Shown here: piece by piece, positions 56,329-64,000 of the stretch | Layout of the letters: every line of letters begins with the position of its first letter | Numbering within the stretch: the stretch's first letter is position 1 | Source of the DNA: an uncultured Pelagibacteraceae bacterium | GTDB lineage: Bacteria > Pseudomonadota > Alphaproteobacteria > Pelagibacterales > Pelagibacteraceae | DNA: 64,000 nucleotides | Assembly: GCA_902567495.1 (NCBI GenBank) | Contig: CACFMO010000001.1 | Coordinates: 124,001 to 188,000, forward strand | Direction: 5' to 3' | The notes under the pieces: generated by a model | What the model was told of the DNA's origin: nothing | What the model saw: the letters and a program-made list of their open reading frames with translations, nothing else | Databases searched by the model: none | Position numbers and translations under genes: made by a program

Positions 56329-57690
56329 TTAATTTATACCTTTTATACCAAGAGATTTGAGTTTTCTATGAAGCGCTGATCTCTCCATGCCAATAAACTC
56401 TGCTGTTTTAGAAATGTTACCTTTATTTTTTCTCAATTGATTTAAAAGATAGTTTTTTTCGAAATTTTCTCTTGCTTGTTTGAGTGGATACGACATTGAT
56501 GTTGTGGTTTCACTTAAATTCTGCGTCGAATTTTTATTTAATATCTCATTTAATAATCTTGTTATATTAGATTTATTTTCATTTTGAGATAATATAGATA
56601 TTCTTTCAACTAAATTTCTTAATTCTCTGACATTTCCCGGCCAATCGTAACTATAAAGTAATTCTTCATCTACATTTAGATTTATCTCAGGAATTCCATT
56701 AATTTCAGATATTTTCTTTTGAAAATACTTTATTAAAATTGGTATATCATCTGGCCTTGAACTTAATTTTGGTATCTCAATTGGGACAACATTAATCCTG
56801 TGATACAAATCTTCTCTAAAATTTCCCATTGTAACTTCACTTTTAAGATCTTTTGAAGTTGAGGAAATAATACGAATATTAACATTTATATCTTTAGTTC
56901 CATTTATTCTTTTAAACTTTTGATCAATTAAAACTCTTAAAATTTTAGCTTGTGTATCAAGTGGTATTTCAGAAACCTCGTCGATCAATAAAGTTCCATT
57001 AGATGCTTTTTCAAGAAAACCGTAAGATACACTTCCATCCTTATTTTCAGAACCAAATAACTCATTTTCATAATTATCAGATTGAAGTAAGGCCCCATTC
57101 ATAACAATAAACGAGTTTTTTGAACGGTTGGAATTTTTATGAATTTTTCTTGCAACCAATTCTTTGCCAGAACCTGTAGGACCAGAAATTAAAACTCTAC
57201 TATCTGTTGAGGATAATTTACTTATAAGTTTTTTTATTTTTAAAATTTGATTGCTTTCACCAATTAAATCGAAAGAGTGAAACATTTTATTTTCTAATTT
57301 AAGGTTTTCCCTTTTAAGTTTAATATTTTCTAGAGCTCTATTTATAAAATTTAACAATTGCTCAGTAGCAAATGGTTTTGTAATAAATTCGTATGCCCCA
57401 AGTTTTAAAGACTCTACTGCCATCTCAACATTAGCATGACCTGAAATCATAATAACTGGTACTAAATCTGTAATTTTTTTTATTTTCTTTAGTAAATCAA
57501 TACCGTCTTTGTCTCCTTTGTCCAATTTAACATCAATAACAGCTACATCGGGTAATTGTTTATCTATTTCGAAAGACGCTTGGTCAAAATTTGCTGCTTC
57601 TCTTACAATAAAGTTTTTGTCTTTAAGAATATTTGAAATCAGATTTCTGATATCAAAATTATCATCAACAACTAAAATTTCATTTTTCAT
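56329..57690 (-). CDS. ntrX: NtrX response regulator lacking the GAFTGA loop
   Basis: Response regulator paired with NtrY. In 453 residues: receiver domain with phosphoacceptor Asp53 (VIDVKLDKGD), AAA+ domain with Walker A GPTGSGKE at 170-177 and Walker B LLIDEVSE at 234-241, and a C-terminal Fis-type HTH (NISKTAEFIGMERSALHRKL). Where sigma-54 activators carry GAFTGA (after ELFG at 210-213) the sequence is SENKDGSVSYGFLEKA, so contact with sigma-54 is not expected. Probably acts through the housekeeping polymerase. Confidence 0.93.
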   Translation of the reverse strand: MKNEILVVDDNFDIRNLISNILKDKNFIVREAANFDQASFEIDKQLPDVAVIDVKLDKGDKDGIDLLKKIKKITDLVPVIMISGHANVEMAVESLKLGAYEFITKPFATEQLLNFINRALENIKLKRENLKLENKMFHSFDLIGESNQILKIKKLISKLSSTDSRVLISGPTGSGKELVARKIHKNSNRSKNSFIVMNGALLQSDNYENELFGSENKDGSVSYGFLEKASNGTLLIDEVSEIPLDTQAKILRVLIDQKFKRINGTKDINVNIRIISSTSKDLKSEVTMGNFREDLYHRINVVPIEIPKLSSRPDDIPILIKYFQKKISEINGIPEINLNVDEELLYSYDWPGNVRELRNLVERISILSQNENKSNITRLLNEILNKNSTQNLSETTTSMSYPLKQARENFEKNYLLNQLRKNKGNISKTAEFIGMERSALHRKLKSLGIKGIN

Positions 57691-59465
57691 TATATAGCAG
57701 GTAAATATATTTCGATTACTGCCCCAGATGTTTTTTTAAGAAAGTTAACATCACCATTATGCTCATTTATAATTTTACTTACTATTGGCAAACCTAATCC
57801 TGTACCTTTTGTTTTAGTGGTGTAATAAGGTTTAGTTATATTATTTATATCGTTGAAACCAGGACCATTATCCAGCATTTTGATCACTATATATTCATTA
57901 TTTCTGTCAATTTCTACAACAATTTTACCTTGTAAATTCTTATCTTTTTGTTTTTTTTCCTCTATTGCTTCAATAGAATTTTTTATAAGATTTAAAAAAA
58001 CTCTGTAGAGCTGGTCGCTGTCACCTTTAATATTAAAATTTTGTTTTTTATCGATGACTACTTTTAAGTTCAAATTTTTATCTGACATTTTGTAAAATTC
58101 TACTGCTCTTTCAACAACATTTGAAATATTAATCTTTTTTAATATTGGAGATGGCATTCTTGCAAAATCTGAAAATTCATTAACCAATTTTTCGATATCT
58201 TTAATCTGTCTATTAATTGTGCTTAGATAGTTATCAAAGTTCTTACTTTTATCTTTTAGCTGATCTGAATATTTCTCTTTTAAACTATCTATTGATAACT
58301 GAATTGGTGTTAAGGGATTTTTAATTTCATGTGCAAGTTTTCGTGCAACACTCTCCCATGCAGAATACCTTTCTGCGACTAAAAGTTTGTCTTGTTGTTT
58401 TTTTAATCTCTCGATCATATTATTAAAATTTTGATTAAGAGACTTAATTTCTTCATCTGCATCTATATCGGGTACTCTACTATCTAATTTCCCAGCACTT
58501 ATATTTTTTGAGGCAGATATTAAATTAATTATAGGCTTTGTTAATCTTTGTGCAAATGTTACAGCAAGAACAATAGTTAAAAATAACAATAATGAAACAA
58601 TAATTATATAAATAATTGCAAAAGTTATTTTAATTCCGGTTCTATTATTTTCGACAGTATAATAAAAATTTACTGCCTGTTCTGTTTCATCTAAATATTG
58701 AAGTAATTGAGGTTGAATATTTTTTGAAATATAAAGATATGTATCAATAAAATTACCAAGCTTTATAATAAATGCAGTTTTGTTTTCTTTAGAAAGATTT
58801 ACTGAAACAGGGTTACCTTCTAAGGCTTTTTCAAAAATCTCTTCTGAGGGGATCGGGAATTCTTCCTCTGGATTACTGACATCTGCAAGTAGCACTGTAC
58901 CAGAGCTATCAAAAATATATAGATCATCGACTTTTCTCAAATTTTTTTGAGCCCTTACTATATTTGAAAATCTTTTGGGACTAGAAAAGAAAGTTTGTGA
59001 ATATCTATTTAAATCTTGACTAATTAAATAGATGTCTGTCTCAACTGTTTTTTGAGTCTCCTCTATATAATTTTTTGCAACTTGATAAGAATTATTAACT
59101 GCAGAAGTAATTCTTTTATCAAAATATTTTTGCAAACCTACGTTAAATAAAACTAATGAAAATATAGCAATAACTAATGATGGTAAAAATGCAAATAATG
59201 AAAATTGCAAAACATAGTTAATGCTTGTTTTTGATCCAGAACGTTTTTTTGAATATTGTGTGTATAATTTTGAGGTTTCTTGTATTAAAAGTAGCAAAAA
59301 AATTAATAAAAGTGTTACGTCTAACATTAATAAATACTGAAGGTTATCCTCGTTTAAAAAAAGGAAACCTTGATTTATAAATGTTATAAATGTGAATACC
59401 CCAAGTATTACACATAAAAAGGAAACGCTAAAAAACCACTTAAAATTTTTTATGGTATTAATCAT
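57690..59465 (-). CDS. ntrY: NtrY sensor histidine kinase
   Basis: Membrane sensor for NtrX. The 591-residue protein has several N-terminal helices (about 10-30, 40-60, 88-110), a periplasmic sensor segment, another helix near 285-305, a HAMP domain, HisKA with the phospho-His in LAHEIKNPLTPIQLS, and a HATPase with NLIKNSIEAI, DNGPGF and KGTGLGLPIV. Shares a TAATG junction with ntrX. No PAS domain is obvious between HAMP and HisKA; typical NtrY is over 700 residues, so it is trimmed. Confidence 0.93.
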   Translation of the reverse strand: MINTIKNFKWFFSVSFLCVILGVFTFITFINQGFLFLNEDNLQYLLMLDVTLLLIFLLLLIQETSKLYTQYSKKRSGSKTSINYVLQFSLFAFLPSLVIAIFSLVLFNVGLQKYFDKRITSAVNNSYQVAKNYIEETQKTVETDIYLISQDLNRYSQTFFSSPKRFSNIVRAQKNLRKVDDLYIFDSSGTVLLADVSNPEEEFPIPSEEIFEKALEGNPVSVNLSKENKTAFIIKLGNFIDTYLYISKNIQPQLLQYLDETEQAVNFYYTVENNRTGIKITFAIIYIIIVSLLLFLTIVLAVTFAQRLTKPIINLISASKNISAGKLDSRVPDIDADEEIKSLNQNFNNMIERLKKQQDKLLVAERYSAWESVARKLAHEIKNPLTPIQLSIDSLKEKYSDQLKDKSKNFDNYLSTINRQIKDIEKLVNEFSDFARMPSPILKKINISNVVERAVEFYKMSDKNLNLKVVIDKKQNFNIKGDSDQLYRVFLNLIKNSIEAIEEKKQKDKNLQGKIVVEIDRNNEYIVIKMLDNGPGFNDINNITKPYYTTKTKGTGLGLPIVSKIINEHNGDVNFLKKTSGAVIEIYLPAI

Positions 59466-59510
59466 TTTAAATACTTAACATTTTACATAAATATGAGGTA
59501 AATTAATATA

Positions 59511-60647
59511 ATGAGTTTTTGCTTAATTTTATTAGCGGCTGGAGATAGTAAAAGATTTAATTCTAAAATCCCAAAACCATTCGTTAAAATCGCTGGAAAA
59601 ACCCTTTTAGAGCATTCTTTAACAAAATTTAATAAAATAAAAGAGATTAAAGAAACTATTGTTGTTGTTAAAAAAAAACATTTGAGATTTTTAAAGAAAA
59701 TAGGTCATAAGAATATTCATAAAGTAATTGGGGGTAAAACGAGACAAATATCAACATTAAATGCTTTAAGATACATAAAAAAGAATAATTTCAAATGTAG
59801 CAATGTGCTAATCCATGATTCTGCGAGACCTAATTTTTCAATAAAATTCATTAAAAAAATCATTAAAACTTCAAAGAAAAATATTGTAATACCTAAAATA
59901 CCAATTCATGATGCACTTAAAGAAAAAATTGCTGACAGATTTGTACTAAATTTACCCAGAGAGAATTTTTTTTCAACACAAACGCCACAATCATTCAAAT
60001 TTAAAGAAATATTTAATCTTCATATAAAAAATAAATCACTTTATAAAGATGACGATCTATCTTTAGTTCAGCCATTGAAAAATGTTCAGTTTATTGATGG
60101 AGAAAAAAATAATTTTAAAATTACAAATATAAATGATCTGATGATGCTAAAAAATTATATTAATCTTAAAACAAGCATGGGAATTGGTTTTGATGTTCAT
60201 AGACTTGTTCCAAAAAGAAAGCTTTATCTTGCTGGATTGAAAATTAAATCAAAACTAGGAACACTCGGCCATTCTGATGGTGATCCTGTTCTTCATGCTA
60301 TTACTGATGCAATTTTAGGAGCTTGTAAAATGGGTGATATAGGTCAAATGTTTTCAGATAAAAATAAAAAATTTAAAAATATTAGCTCAACAATTCTATT
60401 GAAAAGAGTTTTAAAGAAAATAAGCTCTTATGGATATATTATTAATAATGTCGATATTAATATCATCGCTCAAACACCAAAAATAAAGAAACATAAAAAC
60501 AAAATGATTCATAATATTTCTAAAATTTGTGAAATTTCAAAAGACCAAATCAATATAAAAGGAAAGACAACTGAGAAATTGGGTGTTATTGGAAAAGAAA
60601 AAGCTATAGCTACCGAAGTGATTGTGTCCATTGTAAAATATGATTAA
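59511..60647 (+). CDS. ispDF: Bifunctional IspDF (isoprenoid MEP pathway)
   Basis: Fusion enzyme for two MEP-pathway steps. The N-terminal IspD cytidylyltransferase has LLAAGDSKRF and VLIHDSARPN; the C-terminal IspF cyclase begins near residue 223 with GIGFDVHRL and has GHSDGDPVLHAITDAILGA with the zinc-binding Asp/His. 378 residues matches alphaproteobacterial IspDF. It is divergent from ntrY and overlaps pgpA by 8 bases. Confidence 0.96.
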   Translation: MSFCLILLAAGDSKRFNSKIPKPFVKIAGKTLLEHSLTKFNKIKEIKETIVVVKKKHLRFLKKIGHKNIHKVIGGKTRQISTLNALRYIKKNNFKCSNVLIHDSARPNFSIKFIKKIIKTSKKNIVIPKIPIHDALKEKIADRFVLNLPRENFFSTQTPQSFKFKEIFNLHIKNKSLYKDDDLSLVQPLKNVQFIDGEKNNFKITNINDLMMLKNYINLKTSMGIGFDVHRLVPKRKLYLAGLKIKSKLGTLGHSDGDPVLHAITDAILGACKMGDIGQMFSDKNKKFKNISSTILLKRVLKKISSYGYIINNVDINIIAQTPKIKKHKNKMIHNISKICEISKDQINIKGKTTEKLGVIGKEKAIATEVIVSIVKYD

Positions 60648-61152
60648 TAAATTTAATTACTATTTTGTAACCCTTTTAATTTTTGGAAACTCTGTTCAAA
60701 AATATAGAGGGACTTGGGCTTCGTTATTTACGGTATTATTTCTTTTTATAATTATTTATTTTTTAAAAATATCAGTTTTTGTAGTAACAATTTTATTACT
60801 AATTATTTTGGTTTATTCATATTATGCAATAGCCTCTTCATTAAAAAATTTCAAAGAGTCGGATCCACAGGAAATTGTAATTGATGAGTTTGTTGGTCAA
60901 TCTATACCAATAATACTTTTTGAAATCTTTCATGGTGATAGAAATTACACTGCTTATGAAGCCCTTCAGATATATTTTTGGTTTTTTTTATTATTTAGAG
61001 TATTTGATGGTTTAAAACCTTTTCCAATTGATTATGTAGATAGAAAATTCAAAAATACATTTGGAATTTTATTTGATGATATTTTAGCAGGTATTTATGT
61101 TGTTTTATGTTTAATATTATTCATGGTTGGTAAAACTTACTTACTTCAATGA
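60640..61152 (+). CDS. pgpA: Phosphatidylglycerophosphatase A
   Basis: Dephosphorylates phosphatidylglycerol phosphate in the membrane. The 170-residue protein has the PgpA features YRGTWASLFTVLF at the N-terminus, DPQEIVIDEFVGQSIP in the middle, RVFDGLKPFPIDYVDRKF, and LFDDILAGIYVVL at the end, with hydrophobic helices between. It overlaps ispDF by 8 bases and the CinA-type gene by 4. Confidence 0.94.
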   Translation: MINKFNYYFVTLLIFGNSVQKYRGTWASLFTVLFLFIIIYFLKISVFVVTILLLIILVYSYYAIASSLKNFKESDPQEIVIDEFVGQSIPIILFEIFHGDRNYTAYEALQIYFWFFLLFRVFDGLKPFPIDYVDRKFKNTFGILFDDILAGIYVVLCLILFMVGKTYLLQ

Positions 61153-61619
61153 AAAAAATTAGCGTAAATTTAGTAAAATCTTTAAAGAAAAAAAAATTAA
61201 CTTTAGCTATTGCAGAATCTTGTACAGGAGGTTTGCTTTCTTCATCTATAACAGGAGTAAGTGGCTCCTCCAAAGTCTTTAAATTTGGTTTAGTTACATA
61301 TTCAAACCAATCAAAAAATAAAATTTTAAAGGTTCCCAATAATATTATAAAAAAGTATGGTGCCGTAAGTATTCAGTGCTGTTTATCTATGGTTAATAAT
61401 CTTAGTAAAATTGCAAAAAGCAATATTTCAATATCGATTACAGGAATTGCTGGTCCTGGTGGTGGGAGTAAAAATAAGCCAGTTGGTTTAGTTTACATAG
61501 GCTTAAAGAAAGGTAAAAAAGTTAAAGCTCAAAAATATATTGTTAATAATAGAGGAAGAACTTATATTCAAAAAGCTATTGTAAGAAAGTCCCTAAAATT
61601 AATCAAAGACCTCATCTAG
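61149..61619 (+). CDS. pncC: CinA C-terminal-type nicotinamide-nucleotide amidohydrolase (PncC)
   Basis: Deamidates NMN in NAD recycling. The 156-residue protein is only the CinA C-terminal domain: LAIAESCTGGLLSSSITGVSGSS near the start (catalytic Ser region, split as AESCTGGLL and TGVSGSS) and ISITGIAGPGGGSKNKPVG. The N-terminal MoeA-like half of full CinA is absent, as in stand-alone PncC. It overlaps pgpA by 4 bases and the next gene tail-to-tail by 4. Confidence 0.92.
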   Translation: MKKISVNLVKSLKKKKLTLAIAESCTGGLLSSSITGVSGSSKVFKFGLVTYSNQSKNKILKVPNNIIKKYGAVSIQCCLSMVNNLSKIAKSNISISITGIAGPGGGSKNKPVGLVYIGLKKGKKVKAQKYIVNNRGRTYIQKAIVRKSLKLIKDLI

Positions 61620-61915
61620 TTTGATATAAAAATCATCATTTTAGCAACTATAAGATTTGAAAGTAAAAATAATATAAGAGTATCAATATACAATAAAAAG
61701 ATTAATTTATTTCTTATCCTTTTTCTTTGATTTAAAGATTGAATGTCCTTGTCCCAATATTTTTTAAAGTCTTTGTCGTCTTTGAAATCGTATGAAAACA
61801 TCCAGTAGTTTTGATTATTTTCATTTGGATCGCCAGTTTTATAATAATTGATAAGGTCTCTAAGATAATACCAAATAATAACAAATAAGGTTGTAAATAA
61901 TAATGTTGTAATCAT
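61616..61915 (-). CDS. Small two-helix membrane protein of unknown function
   Basis: A 99-residue protein with a first hydrophobic helix at about 2-20 and a second at about 72-95, and a charged middle containing YYKTGDPNENNQNYW and DFKDDKDFKKYWDKD. I do not recognise a family. It overlaps the COQ10-like gene start by 4 bases and ends on the pncC stop, so it is likely translated and may accompany the COQ10-like protein. Confidence 0.7.
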   Translation of the reverse strand: MITTLLFTTLFVIIWYYLRDLINYYKTGDPNENNQNYWMFSYDFKDDKDFKKYWDKDIQSLNQRKRIRNKLIFLLYIDTLILFLLSNLIVAKMMIFISN

Positions 61916-62361
61916 TTTTTTGTATATAATTTAATTGCTCTTTCCTCAAAAGCATCAGCAATTTTTTTTAATCCAAGATCAAATGATTTTTGCATTATCA
62001 TATTGTATACAATATTCTTAATTTCAAAATCAATTTCAAAGTGAACTTCGCTTTGATTGTTAATTTCTCTTATTTGCCATTTATTTTCTAGATGTTTCAG
62101 TGGTCCACCAATATTATTTACTAAAATTTTTCCATTATCCTTATAATAGGTAACGTGGCTAGTATAGGTCTGATTTAAAAATTTTTTTCCAACAGTTAAA
62201 TCTGCCTCCATTTCAATCATATCTGGCTTGTCCTCTTTTCTATGAATTTTACCTGATAAACACCAAGGAACAAATTCAGGATATTTTTCAATATCTAGTA
62301 TCATTGTTACTAAGTCGTTTTTATTACAAGGAATAATTTTCTTTATTGAAGCTGTTGGCAT
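61912..62361 (-). CDS. COQ10/RatA-like START-domain protein
   Basis: A 149-residue polyketide-cyclase/START-family protein. [17 protein letters not shown] near the N-terminus, [16 protein letters not shown] in the middle and a C-terminal helix with [16 protein letters not shown] match the COQ10/RatA group. In alphaproteobacteria the gene beside lipA is of this type, thought to bind ubiquinone and aid respiration; in E. coli the relative RatA was called a toxin. The respiratory role is the likelier one here. Overlaps lipA by 19 bases. Confidence 0.88.
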   Translation of the reverse strand: MPTASIKKIIPCNKNDLVTMILDIEKYPEFVPWCLSGKIHRKEDKPDMIEMEADLTVGKKFLNQTYTSHVTYYKDNGKILVNNIGGPLKHLENKWQIREINNQSEVHFEIDFEIKNIVYNMIMQKSFDLGLKKIADAFEERAIKLYTKK

Positions 62362-63284
62362 TTAAGTTGCTCATCTCTTTTAATTTTTAGTTTTTTAAAA
62401 TCTTCATCAGCATGATATGAAGATCTTGTTAAAGGTGATGAAGCAACTAATAAAAATCCTTTGGATAACGCAATTTCTTTTAATTCTTTAAATTCATCAG
62501 GATGATAATATCTTTGAAGTGGGTAGTGTTTAGGCGATGGTTGTAAATACTGACCAATTGTTAAAAAATCGACATTAGCAACTCTTAGATCATCCATAAC
62601 CTGTAGGATTTCATTTTTATTTTCTCCCAAACCAACCATTATTCCTGATTTTGTGAACATATTTGGTTTAATTTTTTTTACGGACTCCAATAATTTAATA
62701 GATCCAAAATATCTTGAACCTGGTCTTACCTGTAAATATAAACTAGGAACAGTTTCTATATTATGATTAAACACATCGGGATTTGCCTCTAAAACTTTTT
62801 TAAATGAATCTCCTTTTCTTAAAAAATCTGGTGTCAAAACCTCTATAGTTGTATTAGGATTTTTTTTCTTAGTTTCTACAACCACATTTTTAAAGTGTTC
62901 AGCGCCTCCGTCTTCAAGATCGTCTCTATCGACTGAAGTAATAACTACGTGATTTAAATTCAATTCCTTAACAGCTTTTGAAATTTTAAGATGCTCAAAA
63001 GAGTCGAGTGCCCCTGGTTTTCCAGTTTTCACATCACAAAATGCACATCCCCTTGTGCAAGTATCTCCCATAATCATGAATGTTGCGTGTTTTTTGCTCC
63101 AACACTCAGTAATATTTGGACAATTAGCTTCCTGGCAGACAGTGTGAAGATTGTTTTTATTTACGATTGCTTTGGTATTAAAAAATGTCTGGGTATCAAG
63201 AACTTTAGATCTTATCCAATTAGGTTTTTTTTTAATTGGGTTGTAAGGTTTATTTATTTTTTCGGGGTGACGTGGTTTAGTCAT
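62343..63284 (-). CDS. lipA: Lipoyl synthase
   Basis: Radical-SAM enzyme that inserts two sulfurs into octanoyl groups. The 313-residue protein has the auxiliary cluster Cys in [13 protein letters not shown], the radical-SAM CxxxCxxC in [12 protein letters not shown], and the C-terminal [13 protein letters not shown] with the Arg-Ser-Ser-Tyr ligand segment. It overlaps ftsB by 8 bases. The pyruvate dehydrogenase genes often found between ftsB and lipA in alphaproteobacteria are absent here. Confidence 0.97.
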   Translation of the reverse strand: MTKPRHPEKINKPYNPIKKKPNWIRSKVLDTQTFFNTKAIVNKNNLHTVCQEANCPNITECWSKKHATFMIMGDTCTRGCAFCDVKTGKPGALDSFEHLKISKAVKELNLNHVVITSVDRDDLEDGGAEHFKNVVVETKKKNPNTTIEVLTPDFLRKGDSFKKVLEANPDVFNHNIETVPSLYLQVRPGSRYFGSIKLLESVKKIKPNMFTKSGIMVGLGENKNEILQVMDDLRVANVDFLTIGQYLQPSPKHYPLQRYYHPDEFKELKEIALSKGFLLVASSPLTRSSYHADEDFKKLKIKRDEQLKCQQLQ

Positions 63285-63576
63285 TGGTTTTAATTAGTAC
63301 CTCCCCCTTTTTTCCGTACATAAATTTTTCTCTGATCAAAGTATCAACTAAATCATAGCTTTGAATGTTAGATAATAAGTTATTTTTATTTTCAATACTT
63401 TGCAGTTCATCAACTAATAGTCCTTTTTCATTATTTAGATTGCTTAATAGTGTTTTTTTCTCAAAATAAGATATTAAACCTCTTTCACCAGTAAAAAGAT
63501 TTATAGATATATATAATAGAAAAAAAATATTTAAAAAAAGTAGTTTTTTTCTTTTTAAAACTTTTAAAAACTCCAT
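63277..63576 (-). CDS. ftsB: Cell-division protein FtsB/DivIC-like
   Basis: A 99-residue septum-formation initiator protein: short cytoplasmic N-terminus, one helix (about 12-28), and a coiled coil (about 32-65, [20 protein letters not shown]) followed by [17 protein letters not shown], typical of FtsB. It acts in the divisome with FtsL and FtsQ. It lies 2 bases after eno, the usual neighbour in proteobacteria. Confidence 0.9.
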   Translation of the reverse strand: MEFLKVLKRKKLLFLNIFFLLYISINLFTGERGLISYFEKKTLLSNLNNEKGLLVDELQSIENKNNLLSNIQSYDLVDTLIREKFMYGKKGEVLIKTND

Positions 63577-63578
63577 TA

Positions 63579-64000
<422 letters not shown>

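Overview
The window is a strongly A+T-rich, tightly packed stretch of an alphaproteobacterial chromosome. It very probably comes from the marine SAR11 clade (Candidatus Pelagibacter or a close relative). Reasons: genes are separated by a few bases or overlap; no stretch over 300 bases lacks a gene; there are no insertion sequences, phage genes or CRISPR arrays; ntrYX-trkAH and an ispDF fusion are present; and osmolyte and amino-acid ABC transporters dominate. About 69 protein genes and 5 tRNA genes can be supported. The organism assignment is an inference from content and style, not from a marker comparison.

Layout. 1-14.7 kb, all minus strand after the 3' end of a PuuD-like gene: protein export (secF, secD, yajC, tatC, tatB, tatA), serS, condensin partners scpB/scpA, nagZ, a tiny membrane protein, argS, pdxJ, pyrE, a short RelA/SpoT enzyme, folK, smpB, dapA. 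14.7-28 kb: a soluble lytic transglycosylase, tRNA-Ser, a MATE exporter, trhO, a methyltransferase, dgt, then erpA and xthA on the plus strand, manC, ilvD, valS. 28-29.9 kb: tRNA-Cys, an IscU/SufU-type scaffold, tRNA-Asn, a PraR-like regulator and a DUF6134-like exported protein. 29.9-41.1 kb is a transport block: an AapJQMP amino-acid ABC system, tRNA-Arg, an iron(III) ABC system under a double Fur box, egtD (histidine trimethylation), and proW/proX for a betaine. 41.2-44.4 kb: a zinc regulon (zur, znuB, znuC, znuA) with a double palindromic operator between znuC and znuA. 44.4-51.5 kb: a carbohydrate-type ABC system with two unusual permeases, a GH63-like glycosylglycerate hydrolase-type enzyme and a BASS-family transporter. 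51.5-64 kb: gap, gpsA-like, trkH, trkA, ntrX, ntrY, ispDF, pgpA, a CinA-type amidase, a small unknown gene, a COQ10/RatA-like protein, lipA, ftsB and the 3' part of eno.

How it works together. Nutrient capture is the main theme. Three of the solute-binding genes are followed by RNA hairpins before the permease gene, the usual way to make far more binding protein than permease. Iron and zinc uptake each carry clear metal-repressor operators. The most novel-looking part is the 44.4-51.5 kb carbohydrate/osmolyte locus, whose first permease has an Ig-like (DUF11-like) periplasmic insert and whose second permease has extra N-terminal membrane helices. Next are the proX-proW-egtD group, which lacks both the expected ATPase and an egtB partner, and the fbpA-fbpB junction, whose hairpin loop is complementary to the downstream ribosome-binding site. 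All five tail-to-tail protein gene pairs overlap at palindromic stop sites, leaving no room for ordinary terminators.
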